64,000 nt of DNA from Apium graveolens (GCF_009905375.1 NC_133647.1:81659242-81723241), one strand, 5' to 3'. Counted from the first letter of the stretch, positions 11,622 through 23,989 are shown. The notes: generated by a model from the sequence alone, not told the origin. Translations and numbers: made by a program.

Positions 11622-12500
11622 AGTATGATTTCTTGATTCCATGCTCTTTGTAGAACTCTTCCATAATTGAATTCTTGAACTCAGTGTCATTATCACTCCT
11701 TATTATTTTGACAGAATATTTGACCAACTTATCCAGCTGTCTGACATGATCAGTTAGAGTAAATGCAGTTTCATTCTTCTTGTGCAAGAAGTACACCCAA
11801 GTGTACCTTGTGAACTCATCCACTATAACCATAACATATTTCTTCTTTGCAATAGACATGACATTGACTGGACCACATAGATCAACATGCAGTAGGTGAT
11901 AAGGCTCAAGAATTGATGACTCAGTTTTGCTCTTGAAAGAAGATTTTCTTTGTTTTGCCTTCTGACATGAATCACAAAGGCCATCAGGAGCAAATACTGT
12001 TTTAGGCAGTCCTCTCACACGATCTTTCTTTACAAGCTCATTTACATTATTGAAATTAAAATGAGAGAGTTTTTGTGCAAATTCCAGCTTTCTTCAATTG
12101 ATGCTCTACTCAATAGACAGATAGCAGAACCATCAGTACTTGTTGAAAGTATGGCTTCATAAATGTTACCATGCCTGTAACCTTTCAGAACCACTTTGCC
12201 TGTAGAATTACTTATAACTTCATAGTGTTCTTCAAAGAAATCCACATGATAACCTCTGTCACAGATTTGACTTATACTCAACAGATTGTGTTTAAGTCCT
12301 GAGACAAGAGCTATTGTTTCAATGATGACATTCCCAAGATTGATCTTCCCATATCCCAGAGTTTTTCCAATGTTGCCATCTCTAAAAAAACTCCTAGGCC
12401 AGCTTTCTCCAAAAAGTATGATAGCAGGGCTTTATTTCCAGTCATATGTCCTGAACATCCACTATCCATAACTAGGATGTTCTTCCTGTAGCCCTACAAT
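11622..12500 (-). pseudogene. Copia2 protease and integrase N-terminal part
   Basis: Minus strand from 12500: protease active site MDSGCSGHMTGNKALL, the pre-integrase segment (GKVVLKGYRHGNIYEA), the zinc-binding pair CDSCQKAKQ, and the catalytic core with the first aspartate in HVDLCGP and the second in IRSDNDTEF (usually SDNGTEF). The frame is lost after KEHGIKK where the unidentified insert begins. Frame shifts separate 12042-12281 from 11482-12018. Not functional. Confidence 0.9.
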
Positions 12501-12511
12501 CACAAAGACCA

Positions 12512-14804
12512 CTAATGGTTAGTTTTAAGCACCCAGACTTGCTTGGATCCTTTGGCCTTATTAAGTTTGTTAACATTTGCAGCGGATTTAACATCAGAGT
12601 TTATGCTAACATTTTTCTTATTAGATTTAACAGTATCATAATTTGCATCATACTTTACACTAGAAAAAATTAAAGCAACTTTCTTCAAAGAAGGTTTTAT
12701 CTGATAATAATCATAGTACAAACTATGATATTCCTTACAAGTATAAATGTAATGTCATATACTACCATAATGAAAACAAGGATTTTTTGGCTTAAACCTA
12801 ACAGACTAACTCTTAACTCCTAACTTAGGAGGTAAAGAGTTTATATTCTTATTCTTCCTGCAAATAGAAGCAAGATGGTTAGAGTTTCCACAGTTATAGC
12901 ATTTCTTTCTAGGCGCATTAGGAACAGGCATATAATTGTTGCTTTTATTCACACCTTCCTTTCCATTCCTATTTTTCCTAGCTTCCTTTACCTTGTTCAC
13001 ACTAGGAATTTCTTTCAGCTTATGTTTAAGCTGCTTCTTTGTCATTAAGACTATGTTAACCTCAGTTGGTTTATCCTGTTATAATTTGTCAGAAGTCGAC
13101 TCTGCTATCACTTCTGTCTCAATATCTTTCATCTTTTCAAAATCAGACTTTACAGTTTTAGCTACAAATTTAACAGGATTTACCTTTGGCTTAGTAGTCT
13201 ATTTAACAATAATTGGCTTAACTTGTTCAATTCCTTTTTCACTTTTATCATCTTCATAACCTAAGCCCTCTTTCCAGTTTCCACTACTTAGTATATCCTG
13301 AGTTACTCTACCAGAGTTAGTCCAAGTCCTGATAATCTCTCTCTCCTTTTCTAACTTGGTTTTTCGAGATTTATTCATTTTCAGCAATTCATCTCTAACA
13401 TAAAAGGCATCATCTCTTTCTTTCTGAGTTTGAGAGAACATGACTAACTCTTTTTCTAAATAATCATTCCTCTTTTTAAAAGCAAGATTTTTAGAAGTTA
13501 ATCTTTCACATGTTAAAGTTTGATCTCTGTAACTAATAAACATGGTTTTAAGATATAATCTCAACTGAGTAATATTATCAGTATGAAATGCATAAGTTGT
13601 TTTAGGTACCTTTAACTCAACAGCATCAGACCTGCTATCAGCATTTGCCATCAAGGCATAGTTCTCCTCATCTTCAGAATCTGAAGTGTCTGTCCAGTTT
13701 TTCTTCTTTGTGACAATAGCCTTTCCTTTGCCACTCTTTCCTTTCTTGCAGTCAGGAGATATGTGGCCCTTCTCGCCACAGTTGTAGAATTTGACATTTG
13801 AGTAATCTCCTCTGTCAGACTTTCCTCCTTTACCTTCAGATTTTCTGAAGCCCTTCTTATCAGAACTTCTACCTTTCCTGGAAAACTTCTTTCCCCTTCT
13901 GAATTTCCTGTAGGCTATCTTTGTGATACCCTTCACCATAAGAGCACACAATTTCATCATCTCTTCATCTGCATCTACTTCAGGTAGACTTTCAGTTTCT
14001 GAATCATCCTCAGAACTTGATGATTCTGAATTAGATTTTATGATGAGAGCCTTTCCTTTGCCTTTATTTGAGACAGCCACTTTGGGGGATTCCTCCTCAG
14101 CCTGAAGAGCAACTGTACTTGACTTTCTCCCATGTCTCTTGCTTCTTTGATCCATCTCAAGTTCATAAGTCTTGAGCATACCATAAATTTCATCAAGAGT
14201 AGTTTCATCAAGAGCATAGTTGTCTCTTATAATAGTAGCTTTCAAATCCCAACTTTCAGGAAGAGCTAAAAGGAATTTTAGATTTAAATCTTCAATATCA
14301 TATTCCTTGTCCACCAGTGACAGATCATTCAAGAGTTTGACAAACCTGTCATATAATTTAGTTAATGACTCATTACTTTTTGAGTGAAAGTGCTCATACT
14401 CTTGAGTAAGTATAGTCCTCCTTTTTTCTTGATTGCATCAGTTCCCTGACACCTTATTTCCAAAGCATCCCATATCTCCTTTATAGTCTTACCTTTGCAT
14501 CCTTGGCAATAGATGAGATATCTCCAGCTGTGTATTCACTTTTCTCCTTTGGTATGGTCTTTGCTGGCTGATCTGCAACTACAACAGAGAGCTTGGTTGG
14601 CTCATACGGTCCTTCATAAATTATGTCAAGGTATTCTGGATCTGTAGCTTCCAGAAACATAGCCATCATCTTCACTTTCTATATGGGATACTCAGAAGGT
14701 CTCAGCATGGGAACCCTAATAGTCTCATATCGACTGTGGGTTTGAGTCTTTGGAGTTTCTTCAGTTTTGTCGGGCTTCGTTGGATTTTCTGCTTCTTCAG
14801 ACAT
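12512..14804 (-). pseudogene. Copia2 gag, disrupted
   Basis: The start ATG is at 14804, 52 bases after the primer binding site on the minus strand (MSEEAENPTKPDK). A stop near 14680 replaces Trp after SEYPI; later frames 14675-14481, 14332-13199 and 13045-12806 continue the protein. DEIYGMLKTYELEM is the conserved gag segment of this group. Zinc knuckles: FYNCGEKGHISPDC (first Cys lost) and CYNCGNSNHLASIC; a third CFHYG...C remnant lies near 12740-12775. Long lysine- and serine-rich stretches separate them. Its role would be the virus-like particle shell. Confidence 0.9.
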
Positions 14805-14844
14805 GATTGTTTTGGATCTTTACTGTATGTGTGTTAACAGATAA

Positions 14845-14856
14845 GCTCTGATACCA
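14845..14856 (-). other. Primer binding site of Copia2
   Basis: Plus-strand GCTCTGATACCA is TGGTATCAGAGC on the minus strand (initiator Met tRNA), two bases inside the LTR end at 14859. It proves minus orientation. Confidence 0.92.
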
Positions 14857-15082
14857 CTTGTTCGGTCACACAACACTGTAGAAGGGGGTTGAATACAGTG
14901 TATAATACAATCAAATCGATTTAGAACACAAGTAACAGAAAACGGATGTATTCGATATAATAAACTCTGTTACAATGGAAATGTTCTCTCTCAGTGATGA
15001 ACAAATATCACGAGAGCTGCTAGGTTACAATGTATGATCTTCTCGATGATCATAACACATATAGTGTAAACCTATGTCTGTG

Positions 15083-15090
15083 TTTATATA
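15083..15090 (-). promoter_or_regulatory. TATA box of Copia2 5' LTR
   Basis: TATATAAA on the minus strand, at the same relative place as in Copia4 (38004-37997). It is framed by a short inverted repeat (CTATGTGT / ACACAGACATAG). Confidence 0.6.
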
Positions 15091-15195
15091 GACACATAGT
15101 TACAAGATAACTTCTAATTGATATGGAATATAATTCTGTCTCCTAAAATATATCAATCAAATACAATTCTTCTAGTCCTCTGACTCTTTCCATGT

Positions 15196-15200
15196 ATATC
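15196..15200 (+). repeat. Target site duplication of Sire3, left copy
   Basis: ATATC immediately before TGTTAG; the identical ATATC follows the 3' LTR at 34715-34719. Removing Sire3 and one copy restores an LTR collinear with that of Copia4. Confidence 0.9.
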
Positions 15201-16120
15201 TGTTAGTGAGACTGCGTAGCTGTATGAACAGTTACGTGATAACTCAACACAATAACAACACTAGAACAGGACATGTCAATAATACTATGTCTACACAAGA
15301 AATCAGGAAGAATGAAGACAAGGCAAATACAAAGAATCAGAAGATTAGAAGAAAGGCTGGAAGTCTGTCTACAGGTCATTGAAAGAAGTTCATTAATATG
15401 ATCATGCCTCAGTGAAGAACAAAGGTTAAAGACTTACAGGGTTTCAGAAATGTTGAAGATTTAGTATACAAGTGCTACCGAAAGATTTCAGTGTATTGGC
15501 ATTGATTGAAGATAGACAGTGTTCGAAGCATAGGAATCTAAAGAATTGAAGACAGGGTATAGACAGAGGTTAATGAAGTCGTTGTCTAAAGTACCAGAAA
15601 GGATTCCAGTAAAAGTACAAATGTTTATTGACAGTTAGTGTTCAAAGCAATAAAGTTGAGGCAAGCTTAACAATGTAATCAAGGCTATAATACGAAGACA
15701 TGAATCGGGGTTAGTCGTCTGTGAACCAGACCAGTTACACCAGGCGTCAACAGCTCGTGAAAGGAATTTGTGTATTATTTATAGAAGGGTTGTTAAGTTG
15801 AGGAACATACTTGGATTGAACGTTTATATGTTAAAGTACGAGAAGAGGTGTGCGGGGTATAAAGCTCAACAGCTCAGGGGATTGCAGAAGCTTTAAGTTT
15901 AATTGGTAAATTAAATAAATTTATTTAAAGGACTTCAATATAATTTATTTAATAAACTTAAATTGATTTATCTTATAAACTTTAAATAAGTTTATATTAT
16001 AAATCTAAATTAGTTTATTTATATAAGTTATATTTAAAGTTAATTTTATAAATTAATTTAATTACAATTTAAACTTAAAAAAAGAACAAAAAATATTCTA
16101 AGTAAAGACACTAAGGAACC

Positions 16121-16391
16121 CCTGTCGCCACAGGAGAAGTAACCACAGAGGATTTTCTCTAAGGCACCTCTGTCGCCACAGAAGCCCCTGTTGCCACAGC
16201 AGGTGTTAGAACAAATTGCTTAAGGCGATACAGGGAGAGTGTGTCACCATAGAGGCTATACAGGAGAAGGTGTCGCCACAGAGCTTGTCGCCACACAAAC
16301 TTGTCGCCACATGAGTTATTTTTTTTGCTTTATAAATCTCAAGTATAGCACCTGTGAGTACATGTCGCCACAGAGAAGTTGTCGCCATAGG
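16121..16391 (+). repeat. Array of TGTCGCCACA motifs upstream of the Sire3 TATA box
   Basis: Nine copies of TGTCGCCACA or one-base variants start near 16123, 16169, 16189, 16234, 16269, 16287, 16304, 16364 and 16380, several extended to the near-palindrome CTGTCGCCACAG. The 3' LTR carries the same array (33877-34143). Six weaker copies continue in the leader (17278-17440). Spacing is irregular, so this is a motif cluster rather than a simple tandem repeat. Confidence 0.85.
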
Positions 16392-16426
16392 AGTACTCTC
16401 ATCCTCAGCCACACAATTTTATTGTG

Positions 16427-16433
16427 TATAAAG
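16427..16433 (+). promoter_or_regulatory. TATA box of Sire3 5' LTR
   Basis: TATAAAG in ATTGTGTATAAAGACTACAC, conserved at 34181-34187 in the 3' LTR. It lies directly downstream of the TGTCGCCACA array. Confidence 0.6.
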
Positions 16434-16963
16434 ACTACACTTTGTAGCAGATCTAAAGAGTTCTGTTTATCTTCTTCTCCAACAAAAAGAGAGTTGATAA
16501 AAATAAGAAGCGGAGATTTACAGAGGAGTTCAAGCTACTTGAATATCCGTTTAACTTCTCACCGGAGTAATGTTATAATGCCCGATTTAACTCCTGTATA
16601 TTCTTAGGGGCATTATAATCGTTATCCGGTAATTAAATCCTAGTACAAACAAAAGCTAGATTATTGTATAGGATTTGATTTGTAAATCTTTGTAGTAGCT
16701 AGGAACTTTATTGTTCTTAGATTGTAGCCGGTTAATTTATTTACCGGAGTGTAGCAACACCCTTGAGAATTTATATATAAATATATATTTTCCCGAATAT
16801 TTTGTGTTCCTTATTTTTATCATTCCAAACACTATTCCTCTCAAGAACACGAAACCACTAACCGAGCACTAAATATTTTATCCGCTAAAGATTCGAAAGA
16901 ATTTTTAATTTAGTGATTATCGTATTCAACCCCCCCTTCTACGATAATTCGGGACCTAATAAT

Positions 16964-16976
16964 TGGTATCAGAGCC
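16964..16976 (+). other. Primer binding site of Sire3
   Basis: TGGTATCAGAGCC two bases after the 5' LTR, complementary to initiator Met tRNA. Confidence 0.92.
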
Positions 16977-17700
16977 GACTGATTGATGCACAAATCAGGA
17001 TCCTTAAACTAATTTATTTTATTAATTTTCATTTACTTAATTTTAATTTTATAAATTTGATTTAGCAAATTTATTTTATAAATTTAATTTAAATAAGTTT
17101 ATTTTATGAACTTAATTTAAATAAATTTATATTATAAATTTAACTAAATTAATTTATTAATTAACATTTTAGTAAATAAAATTTTTAATTTAAATTAATT
17201 CTCTCGGATTAATTTGATGCCCGATTTGCTTGAGTTGAGGGAATTGGCTGCCAGAAACAAATCAAATAAAGGCTTTACTGTGTCCCCACAGACGTCTAGT
17301 CACCACAGAGTATTAGAGTAATAATACTAAGGCAGCCTGTTGTTACAAACACATGGTCGCCATAGAAGGAGTCGCTATAGAATTAAAAGGCGGCGCAAGG
17401 TGACTCTAATCGCCACAGCCTTCTAGTCGCCACACACGACTTAACAAATTTTTGTTACCTCAAATTAATTATTTTTTATTAACTTATTTTTCCATAAATA
17501 TTTAAAATTCTTAAATTTAAATTTTTCTTAAATAATAATTTACATTTTATTTAATTTTTAAGAAAATTCGAAATTCTTGAAAATTAGATTTTACGTAAAT
17601 ATTTATTTTTGATTAATTTATTTTTTTAAGAAAATTAAAAATATTGGAAATTTAAATTTTTCTTAAATATTAAATTAAGGGTACTCAGGTATTGGTAGAC
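16977..17700 (+). other. Sire3 leader
   Basis: Non-coding, extremely A/T-rich (ATTTAA-type words) except for 17275-17445, which holds more TGTCGCCACA-like copies (TGTCCCCACAG, AGTCACCACAG, GGTCGCCATAG, AATCGCCACAG, AGTCGCCACAC). No ORF of note. Confidence 0.75.
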
Positions 17701-18640
17701 TCAGAATTCCTCCGGGCTTTTAAAGTGGATTTTAATCTTTTGAAGAAAACGAAGACCATGTGCTATTCAGACGGAAATTTCCCGAATACGAAAATTATAA
17801 GATAATGGTTTTCTTACTCCAATGGAACTAATTTCAAGACCTACAGATGAAAATTGTGGATCTTCCTCAAAGGCTTACTCCATAGGATACCACTGGGTTT
17901 TCAGACGCAGGGAATGAATGAAATTTCTACGGGTACAATTTTTCTCGAAGATTTTAAGACAACTCTATGATTCTAGATTATACAGTCACACAGTGGTTTG
18001 TATCAATGCTATATTTATTCGGGAATCAATGAGATCAAATAGGCAGGAATTGTGGAGGTCAGAGAGAACAGGAATTGTGGAGGTCAGAGAGAATAGCGGG
18101 GACAAACAAACATCTCAGTTACAGGCAGTAAGGTTGGAACCTCGGGACATAATGTAAGAGTTACTGATAGCTGAATCAGAAGAAGCTCAGGTATAAGTAC
18201 TTGAGGACTGGACGTCAGGGCAGTGTTTCACTTGTCAGGGAAGTTTAGTCGCATCAGATTCACAAAGAGTACATAAGCTATATCCAGGGATCAAGCCTAT
18301 CTATTCCGAAGCAGAGATTCTTATAGATTCAGTTCAAGGGGTGATTACAAGACTGAAGTTGGGACATAAACAAGATTTGATAGCTACAGGTTTGACAAGC
18401 AATATGTGTCAAGTAACTATCAGGGGTTTTGCTACAACAGAACAAGAAGCTTGACAAACAAGGATGAGTAGGGATTTAGTTGAAGAGCTGAGACAAAGGT
18501 GGAATGTTTTCTTAGGGAAGCAGCCAGTCAAAACTTATAGTGCACGGGAAAGAGTTGAGATGGATCAGATGACGAGAATAATGAATATCTTGCTTACATA
18601 GAAGTCTCTGAAGATGGTCCAACTCACATATCTCAGGTTT
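17701..18640 (+). pseudogene. Sire3 gag relic (tentative)
   Basis: Position after the leader and scattered open segments (for example 17918-18157) suggest former gag. CFTCQG at about 18217-18234 could be the start of a decayed CX2C zinc knuckle, but the second half is gone. Stops in all frames. Identification rests mainly on position. Confidence 0.35.
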
Positions 18641-19330
18641 CAAAATTCTTGAACCACTGCAATAGTTTGCTCTCAATATTCAATGCATGATAAGATCATA
18701 ATGTTTAAATGCTTACACTCGCACAAGCATGATAGAATCACACATAGATAATACTGAACTAGTTCACTAGATTATTTTCTGGTAACTATGAATGATGTTT
18801 AACTTGTGCATGTTACTTTAGATGATCTTAAATATGTGTTTGAATACCTGTTGAACATGATTAATTACTTTAGTGAGGTATATGTTTTTCCAGCATATAA
18901 GACCTTTGTTTATCTTATCTCCTATTTCCTATTACATTGTGATTTATTCATTTGATCTGAATTGTTTGTTAAGATGTATTAATTTATAATTGGATTGAGA
19001 TAGCTAGATTAGATTTATCAACAGGATTGGACTAGATAGAAGTAGTGATATACTTGTTAATTCTGTTTGTTCCATATCATGCCTATATTGTTTAATTCTT
19101 ATGTGTAATGTTTCTGAATGAATGTCATGTATTCCCAATACAATGCTTGCTTATCTTTATGCCATGAATGCATCTCTCAATACTTGTATTAATTATAGAA
19201 GAAGCATGTTTAGGATTACAATTGGGCAAAGACTGCCAGTCCTCCTTATGTAAAGTTGGAACCATTTCCCCTAGCCTAGAGACAACTCTGTCAAGGGTAT
19301 TAAAATAGAGAAAATGGTCAGTCAAAGATA
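18641..19330. other. Unassigned 0.7 kb between gag and protease relics of Sire3
   Basis: A/T-rich sequence with no recognisable coding trace, no terminal repeats and no tandem structure that I can see. It could be decayed gag or an unrecognised small insertion. Confidence 0.4.
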
Positions 19331-22300
19331 AGTATTAACATGATAAGGTTGCAGCTGTTGGTATCTATGTTTATATTAAAATCTCTAATCCATCTGGACC
19401 CAAACTGATAAGTTGGGTACCAAGAACTTTTAATCCATTTGTGAGTACAGGACATAACAGGTCAATTGATTCATATGTATTCTTGGTTATTCATACTCAA
19501 GGCATATTATCAAAGGAAGAGCCTCACAATCAAATGTGATTGACAAAAGCTATTCTGTCATTAATCTTTGAAGATGACAGCAAAGGTTTTCATTACGGGA
19601 CAAGCTATACAGATAAAGGGATGCCATCATGAATTATACAATTGGTATCACTGATAACAACTAATTATTGGAGTCATTGATAACAATTGAAGCAACTTCT
19701 TGCTGGAGAATCAAGGCATAAATCCTCTTATCAGACAGTTCTGCATCAAAGGACAAAAATGTCAATTTAATGAAGGATTAGTATCTCATCTGAAGCAGGA
19801 AGATTGAGAAGCTTGCTTTGATTAAGAGTAAGTTAGAAGCTCTCACCATTGAACATCAACACAAGGAACTCTTTTGTAAAAAGGGTTTTGTGAGAGGACT
19901 GCTTCATCTGGAATTCAGAAGATGATAAATGTGAGGCATGTCAGAAAGAGGAGTCAAGGACAACATCACATCAAAGCAAAGATATGCCTTAGTGATGATT
20001 GATGACTACTCTTAAACAAAGTTGTTGTTCATGCGTTCTCAAGACAAAACACCATGGATAGTGATTGATCACATCAAAGAAGATCAAGCTGGAAGCAACT
20101 GTAAAGAAATGATCTTGTGGTCAGATAATGGAACTGAATTCAAGAAGCAGTTCTGATTAATATCTGTAACATCAAGAATATTTTGAGACATATTCAGCAC
20201 TGAAAGCTCTGTGTCATAATGGAGTGGTACAAAGGAAGAACCAGAAATTGATTAAAGCTACAAAGGAAATATCAAGCTAATCAAGACTTCCTAAATACCA
20301 AAGGGTTGAAGCAATTAATACAGTTTACAACAAGTTAGATCAAGCCTTGATCATGATGTATACATAAAGACCACTAATGAGTTAATGGCCAACAGAAGCA
20401 AACACTGGATAATCTCAAAGTGTTTGGAGAGAATATTTTACAGTTAGGATATTTTCCATGGCTACTCAATGGAGTCTACAACCTACAGGGCATTTGTGGT
20501 TGATCAATAGAAGATGATTGAAAGTCCAAGTGCACAGTTCAACAACTCCATTGCTCCAAGCTGCTAAAGGAGAAATTAATGGTATTGATGATTCATATCC
20601 AAGCAGTGGAATGGCAGTGTAACACAACTCATTATTTCAATAAATCCAGTCAGCAAGGGTAAGGATTTTCAGGAAATCCCAGCAACAGCTTAGGGGGAGC
20701 AAAAGAAGGATCAACCAGTTAGATACAACACCACACTGAAAATCAAGAGGACACTACAAGAACATATCTGCTGAGACAAAGGGTTTGATATTTATATTAT
20801 TCCCAGAGTCTAGTTCTTAAGTGATCCAGATGGTGGAGTTATAATTAGCAGGGTTACTGAGTGTGAATGATTGATTATTTCTCTAGTTTTCTATCTGAAG
20901 AAGAAACTTAGAAAGTTACAGAAGCTCTGATAGATCCGGATTGATTGGGTGATTGCAAAACAAGATGAACTCAATTAGTCAGCAAACAGATTATAGGGAA
21001 GCTGGTATCCAAACTAAATGACAATATTGTAATTGGTGCAAGGATAACCAGAAGTCAAACTGGATGACAATGGCATTGTTACGAGGGACAAGGCCAAACT
21101 GGATGCTAGGTTATTATCAGGAAGCAGTATCTAACAAATAGCAGCAGTGATGAGACTTGAGGACATTATGACATATCAAGCACCTGGTGCACATTCTACC
21201 CGGAATTGGACTCTAGTAGATGTGTACAAGTGCACTCTTGGTTGGTGAGTCAAAGGAAGAAGTCAATGCACCACAGTTCATGGACTTTGCAGTTGCAGAT
21301 CTATTCGACTATATATATCTCTTCTTCACAAGCTCACTTCAGGTTGGTATGACCTAGTATACTACTCAAGCAATCGTCAAGGACATGGTATGACACTCTA
21401 ACTGAAGTTACAATTTAATATGAACTAGTAGAGTCGTCATATTAATAACTCTCTTATCACTAGGCACAAACATATTATTTTATATGTGTAGTGATATAAT
21501 GATAATGTTATATGTTGGTCTACTAACAAAGACTTGTGCAAGATTATTTGCTAAGTAATTGCAGAGTAGGTATGGAGGAACATGTTGGAAAGTTGCAATT
21601 CTTTTTGGGATTACTTTAAACAGGCCATTAGAATAATTCTTTTAGGAGCTCGAGCAAGCCAAAAGAACAATTCTTTTAGGAGCACAAGTAAACCAAAAGA
21701 ATGATGGCAATATAAGTAAGTTAAGGATATTTTGAAGATGCAAATTTTGGAAGATTCTGAACATGCCAAGACTACTTACCAACGGAAACCACTAAAGCTT
21801 GATCAGTGCAACTCAGGTATAATGACAAGCTATAGAGGTATGACGAGCTCACTCTTTTACTCAAATGCTAATAGACAACATGTAATGTTCTCAAGATGCC
21901 AATGTGCAAGGTTCCAAGTGGATCCTAGATAATCCAATCTTATAGCTATTAACAAGATTATTAGATATCTTAAGGGACTACCAACTCTTGGAGTAAAGTA
22001 CCCTAAAGATATTATGCTTAACAGGTTTGGCTACATAGATACAGATTATGCAGGTTATAAGAAAGACAGGAGAAACATCTTTGAAGCTGTCAACTTAAGT
22101 GACAGGAGAAGCATCTCAGGAAGCTGTCAACTTCGTGGACGAAGATTAATTTCTTATTATGATAACAAACAACCTCAAATCCAACAACTCTGTGAACACT
22201 CTATGACAAGGCACCTTTACACCAGGTATCATTTAATTCGAGAGCATGCCTTTTAGTTAAAGAGTTACTGACAGAAACATTTATTAAATCACTTGATAAA

Positions 22301-22353
22301 GTTAATTTTTCAAGACTGGTTTGTAAGTGTGGGATATCATTCATTGCATATTA
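19331..22353 (+). pseudogene. Sire3 pol relic (protease to RNase H)
   Basis: Heavily mutated but ordered copia pol traces: GPKLISWVPRT at ~19400 (the gag/protease junction sequence of Sireviruses), FEDDSKGF ~19570, KCEACQKE ~19930 (integrase zinc pair), MIDDYS ~20000, WSDNGTEFKKQ ~20120, NWTLVDVYKC ~21210 (RT start), SYRGMTSSLFYSNANRQHVM ~21830, RYLKGLPTLG ~21965, DADYAG-like DTDYAGYKKDRR ~22040, HSMTRHLYTRYHLIREHA ~22200, and a tail like FIKSLDKVNFSRLVC to 22353. Many stops and frameshifts. An RNase H segment around 22060-22120 looks locally duplicated (DRRN and DRRS). Central RT including YVDD is not recognisable. Confidence 0.8.
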
Positions 22354-23140
22354 GTTGGAAATCCCATCTATAAGGAATTCTTCATATAAGTTCACAAGTA
22401 TTAAATCTTCACTATTTAAAGGACTTGTGAATTTATCAGTAATCCAGTACCTCGTACTTAGTGCTACTATCTTGATTATCATGAGTACAATGTCATATAC
22501 ATTTGTGGTAGTTAAGTATTATAGCATTAAGTTTGAATATTATTTTAATTGATTTAAATTATGACTGTAGACAATTCCATTCCATATCAGTCTCATAATT
22601 TTAATTATATTAAAATAATATGCAGCATAGTTATTTGTATCTTGTACGAATAATTGTGATACTTTTAGTATTGGTGATATTATTTAGAATTTTTGTTCTA
22701 AGTAATCAATGCTTATTTCTAAAATCACTAATATTAAAAGTTGAAGTATTTTCTAAGTCATGTGTATAAAAGTCTCAATATTTTATATGCTTATAAAGTA
22801 TTTCTAAAATTTATAATTATCTAGAGAGTGATTGCCATGTATATAAGTCATATATCCTATTGGTGATTATTCAAGGATAATTATGAAAACATTTAAGTAC
22901 TAATATCTAACTCATAGATATTTAGTATTTATTTATTTAATATTTATTTTGGGTAGTTTGGATAATGGAAATTGAAGCAATTCAATGATTTTATTTGCTC
23001 CATAATTCAAACTAACTTAAAATAAATAAGCAGCATGATTGATTATAACTAAATTTGTCAACAATTGATATCTAGTATATTGATTGTAACTTATGTGTTA
23101 TAAGTTAATTATGATATTTTGGTTTAGTGAATTTAGCAAT
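22354..23140 (+). repeat. Sire3 3' untranslated region, part 1, with degenerate repeat units
   Basis: No coding. Recurrent words AGTAATCAATGCTTA (22694) and AAATAATATGCAGCATAG (22612), the second also as AAATAAATAAGCAGCATGA at 23021, recur beyond Tat4 at 30003, 30398 and 30549. This indicates diverged large repeat units in the 3' region, split by Tat4. Confidence 0.6.
23136..23140 (+). repeat. Target site duplication of Tat4, left copy (4/5 match)
   Basis: GCAAT before the 5' LTR versus TCAAT at 29841-29845 after the 3' LTR; one mismatch, as expected for an insertion with ~2-3% LTR divergence. Confidence 0.65.
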
Positions 23141-23723
23141 TGATAGGAAATAAATAAATCATGATTACGTGGTTAATGTTGCATTAATTATATATGAATT
23201 GGGCTGCAAGGCCCAATAAGAAGATGTATGATATTCAGACCAAAAAGGTTAACACGTTGATCAGGCCTGATGGACCAGATCAGGCCTGATGGAACAAAGA
23301 AGACCCAAAACCCTGATTATTAATTAATTTCGTAATGAATTAATGAGGGAGAAAAACAGCTATTAAGATAAGTCCTAGTGGGGATATAAATCCTTATAGA
23401 TTGGCCTCCAAGGAACCTCATAGGATAAGGAACCAGCTTCCTACTTCCTAGGACTCCAAAGTCCATTCTAATTCAGAGACTTGACCACTAAGTCTCCTAT
23501 ACCAAGTCCAATTCAAGGACTTCCAACATCTATATAAGGGGCCTCACCCCACAGATAAGAACTACATTTTTTAACTTGATCCTTGGCAATCAGCAAGGTA
23601 CGTAGGCATCTTGTTAAGGCAGATTGAGTCACGGAACACAAGAGCAGTCAAATCGAGCCTCGAAGCTCACGTTCCTTAGTAATAAATACAACAATCATAT
23701 ATCTTAGTTTTTAATCCATAACA
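23141..23723 (+). repeat. Tat4 5' LTR
   Basis: TGATAGG...CATAACA. It contains two copies of the 12-bp palindrome ATCAGGCCTGAT (23260-23271 and 23279-23290, 19 bases apart) and TATATAAG at 23531-23538. Confidence 0.93.
23531..23538 (+). promoter_or_regulatory. TATA box of Tat4 5' LTR
   Basis: TATATAAG followed by GGGCCTCACC; same box at 29648-29655 in the 3' LTR. Confidence 0.65.
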
Positions 23724-23725
23724 TT

Positions 23726-23741
23726 TGGCGCCGTCTGTGGG
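23726..23741 (+). other. Primer binding site of Tat4
   Basis: TGGCGCCGTCTGTGGG, the non-Met primer site type usual in Tat and Athila gypsy elements, two bases after the LTR. Confidence 0.88.
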
Positions 23742-23758
23742 AAAGCACAACAACAACC

Positions 23759-23965
23759 ATGGCGAGAACATGGAGAACAATTAGAGCTCTGGAGGAAGGA
23801 ACGCCATCGGGGACAACCCAGGTGATTTCGTCAACCGTTGAGATACCTCCTCACTCAACTTATGCACCTATCCATGGGGAAGCCCAGATAGGGCAACTCA
23901 ACCTCAGCCACAAGGGATGATTCCTCGGGCTATTCAAGGTACGAATCCCTAAGTTCAACAACTAC
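23759..23965 (+). pseudogene. Tat4 gag N-terminal fragment
   Basis: ATG at 23759 starts MARTWRTIRALEEGTPSG, 17 bases after the primer site, the expected gag start. The frame stops near 23920. By about 23990 the reading is already RNase H, so the rest of gag, protease and RT has been deleted. Confidence 0.65.
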
Positions 23966-23989
23966 ATGCACCTGTGAACTCTCGACCCA

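Larger units (their letters stand above)
14859..15200 (-). repeat. Copia2 5' LTR, R-U5 side
   Basis: Begins (plus reading) TGTTCGGTCACACAAC and matches the Copia4 3' LTR 37768-38110 in order and spacing (GAAGGGGGTTGAATA, CTCTCTCAGTGATG, CATATAGTGTAAACC). It is broken at 15200 by Sire3 and resumes at 34720. The minus-strand TATA box TATATAAA is at 15090-15083. Confidence 0.9.
15201..16961 (+). repeat. Sire3 5' LTR
   Basis: Starts TGTTAGTGAGACTGCG and ends GGGACCTAATA before the primer binding site. It aligns along its whole length with 32951-34714. Notable parts: an A/T-rich block 15900-16080, the TGTCGCCACA array 16121-16391, and TATAAAG at 16427. Confidence 0.93.

Noticed and set aside
16121..16391. 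CRISPR-like array of short repeats
   Set aside because: Spacing is irregular, no constant repeat-spacer length, plant context; a motif cluster in an LTR promoter.
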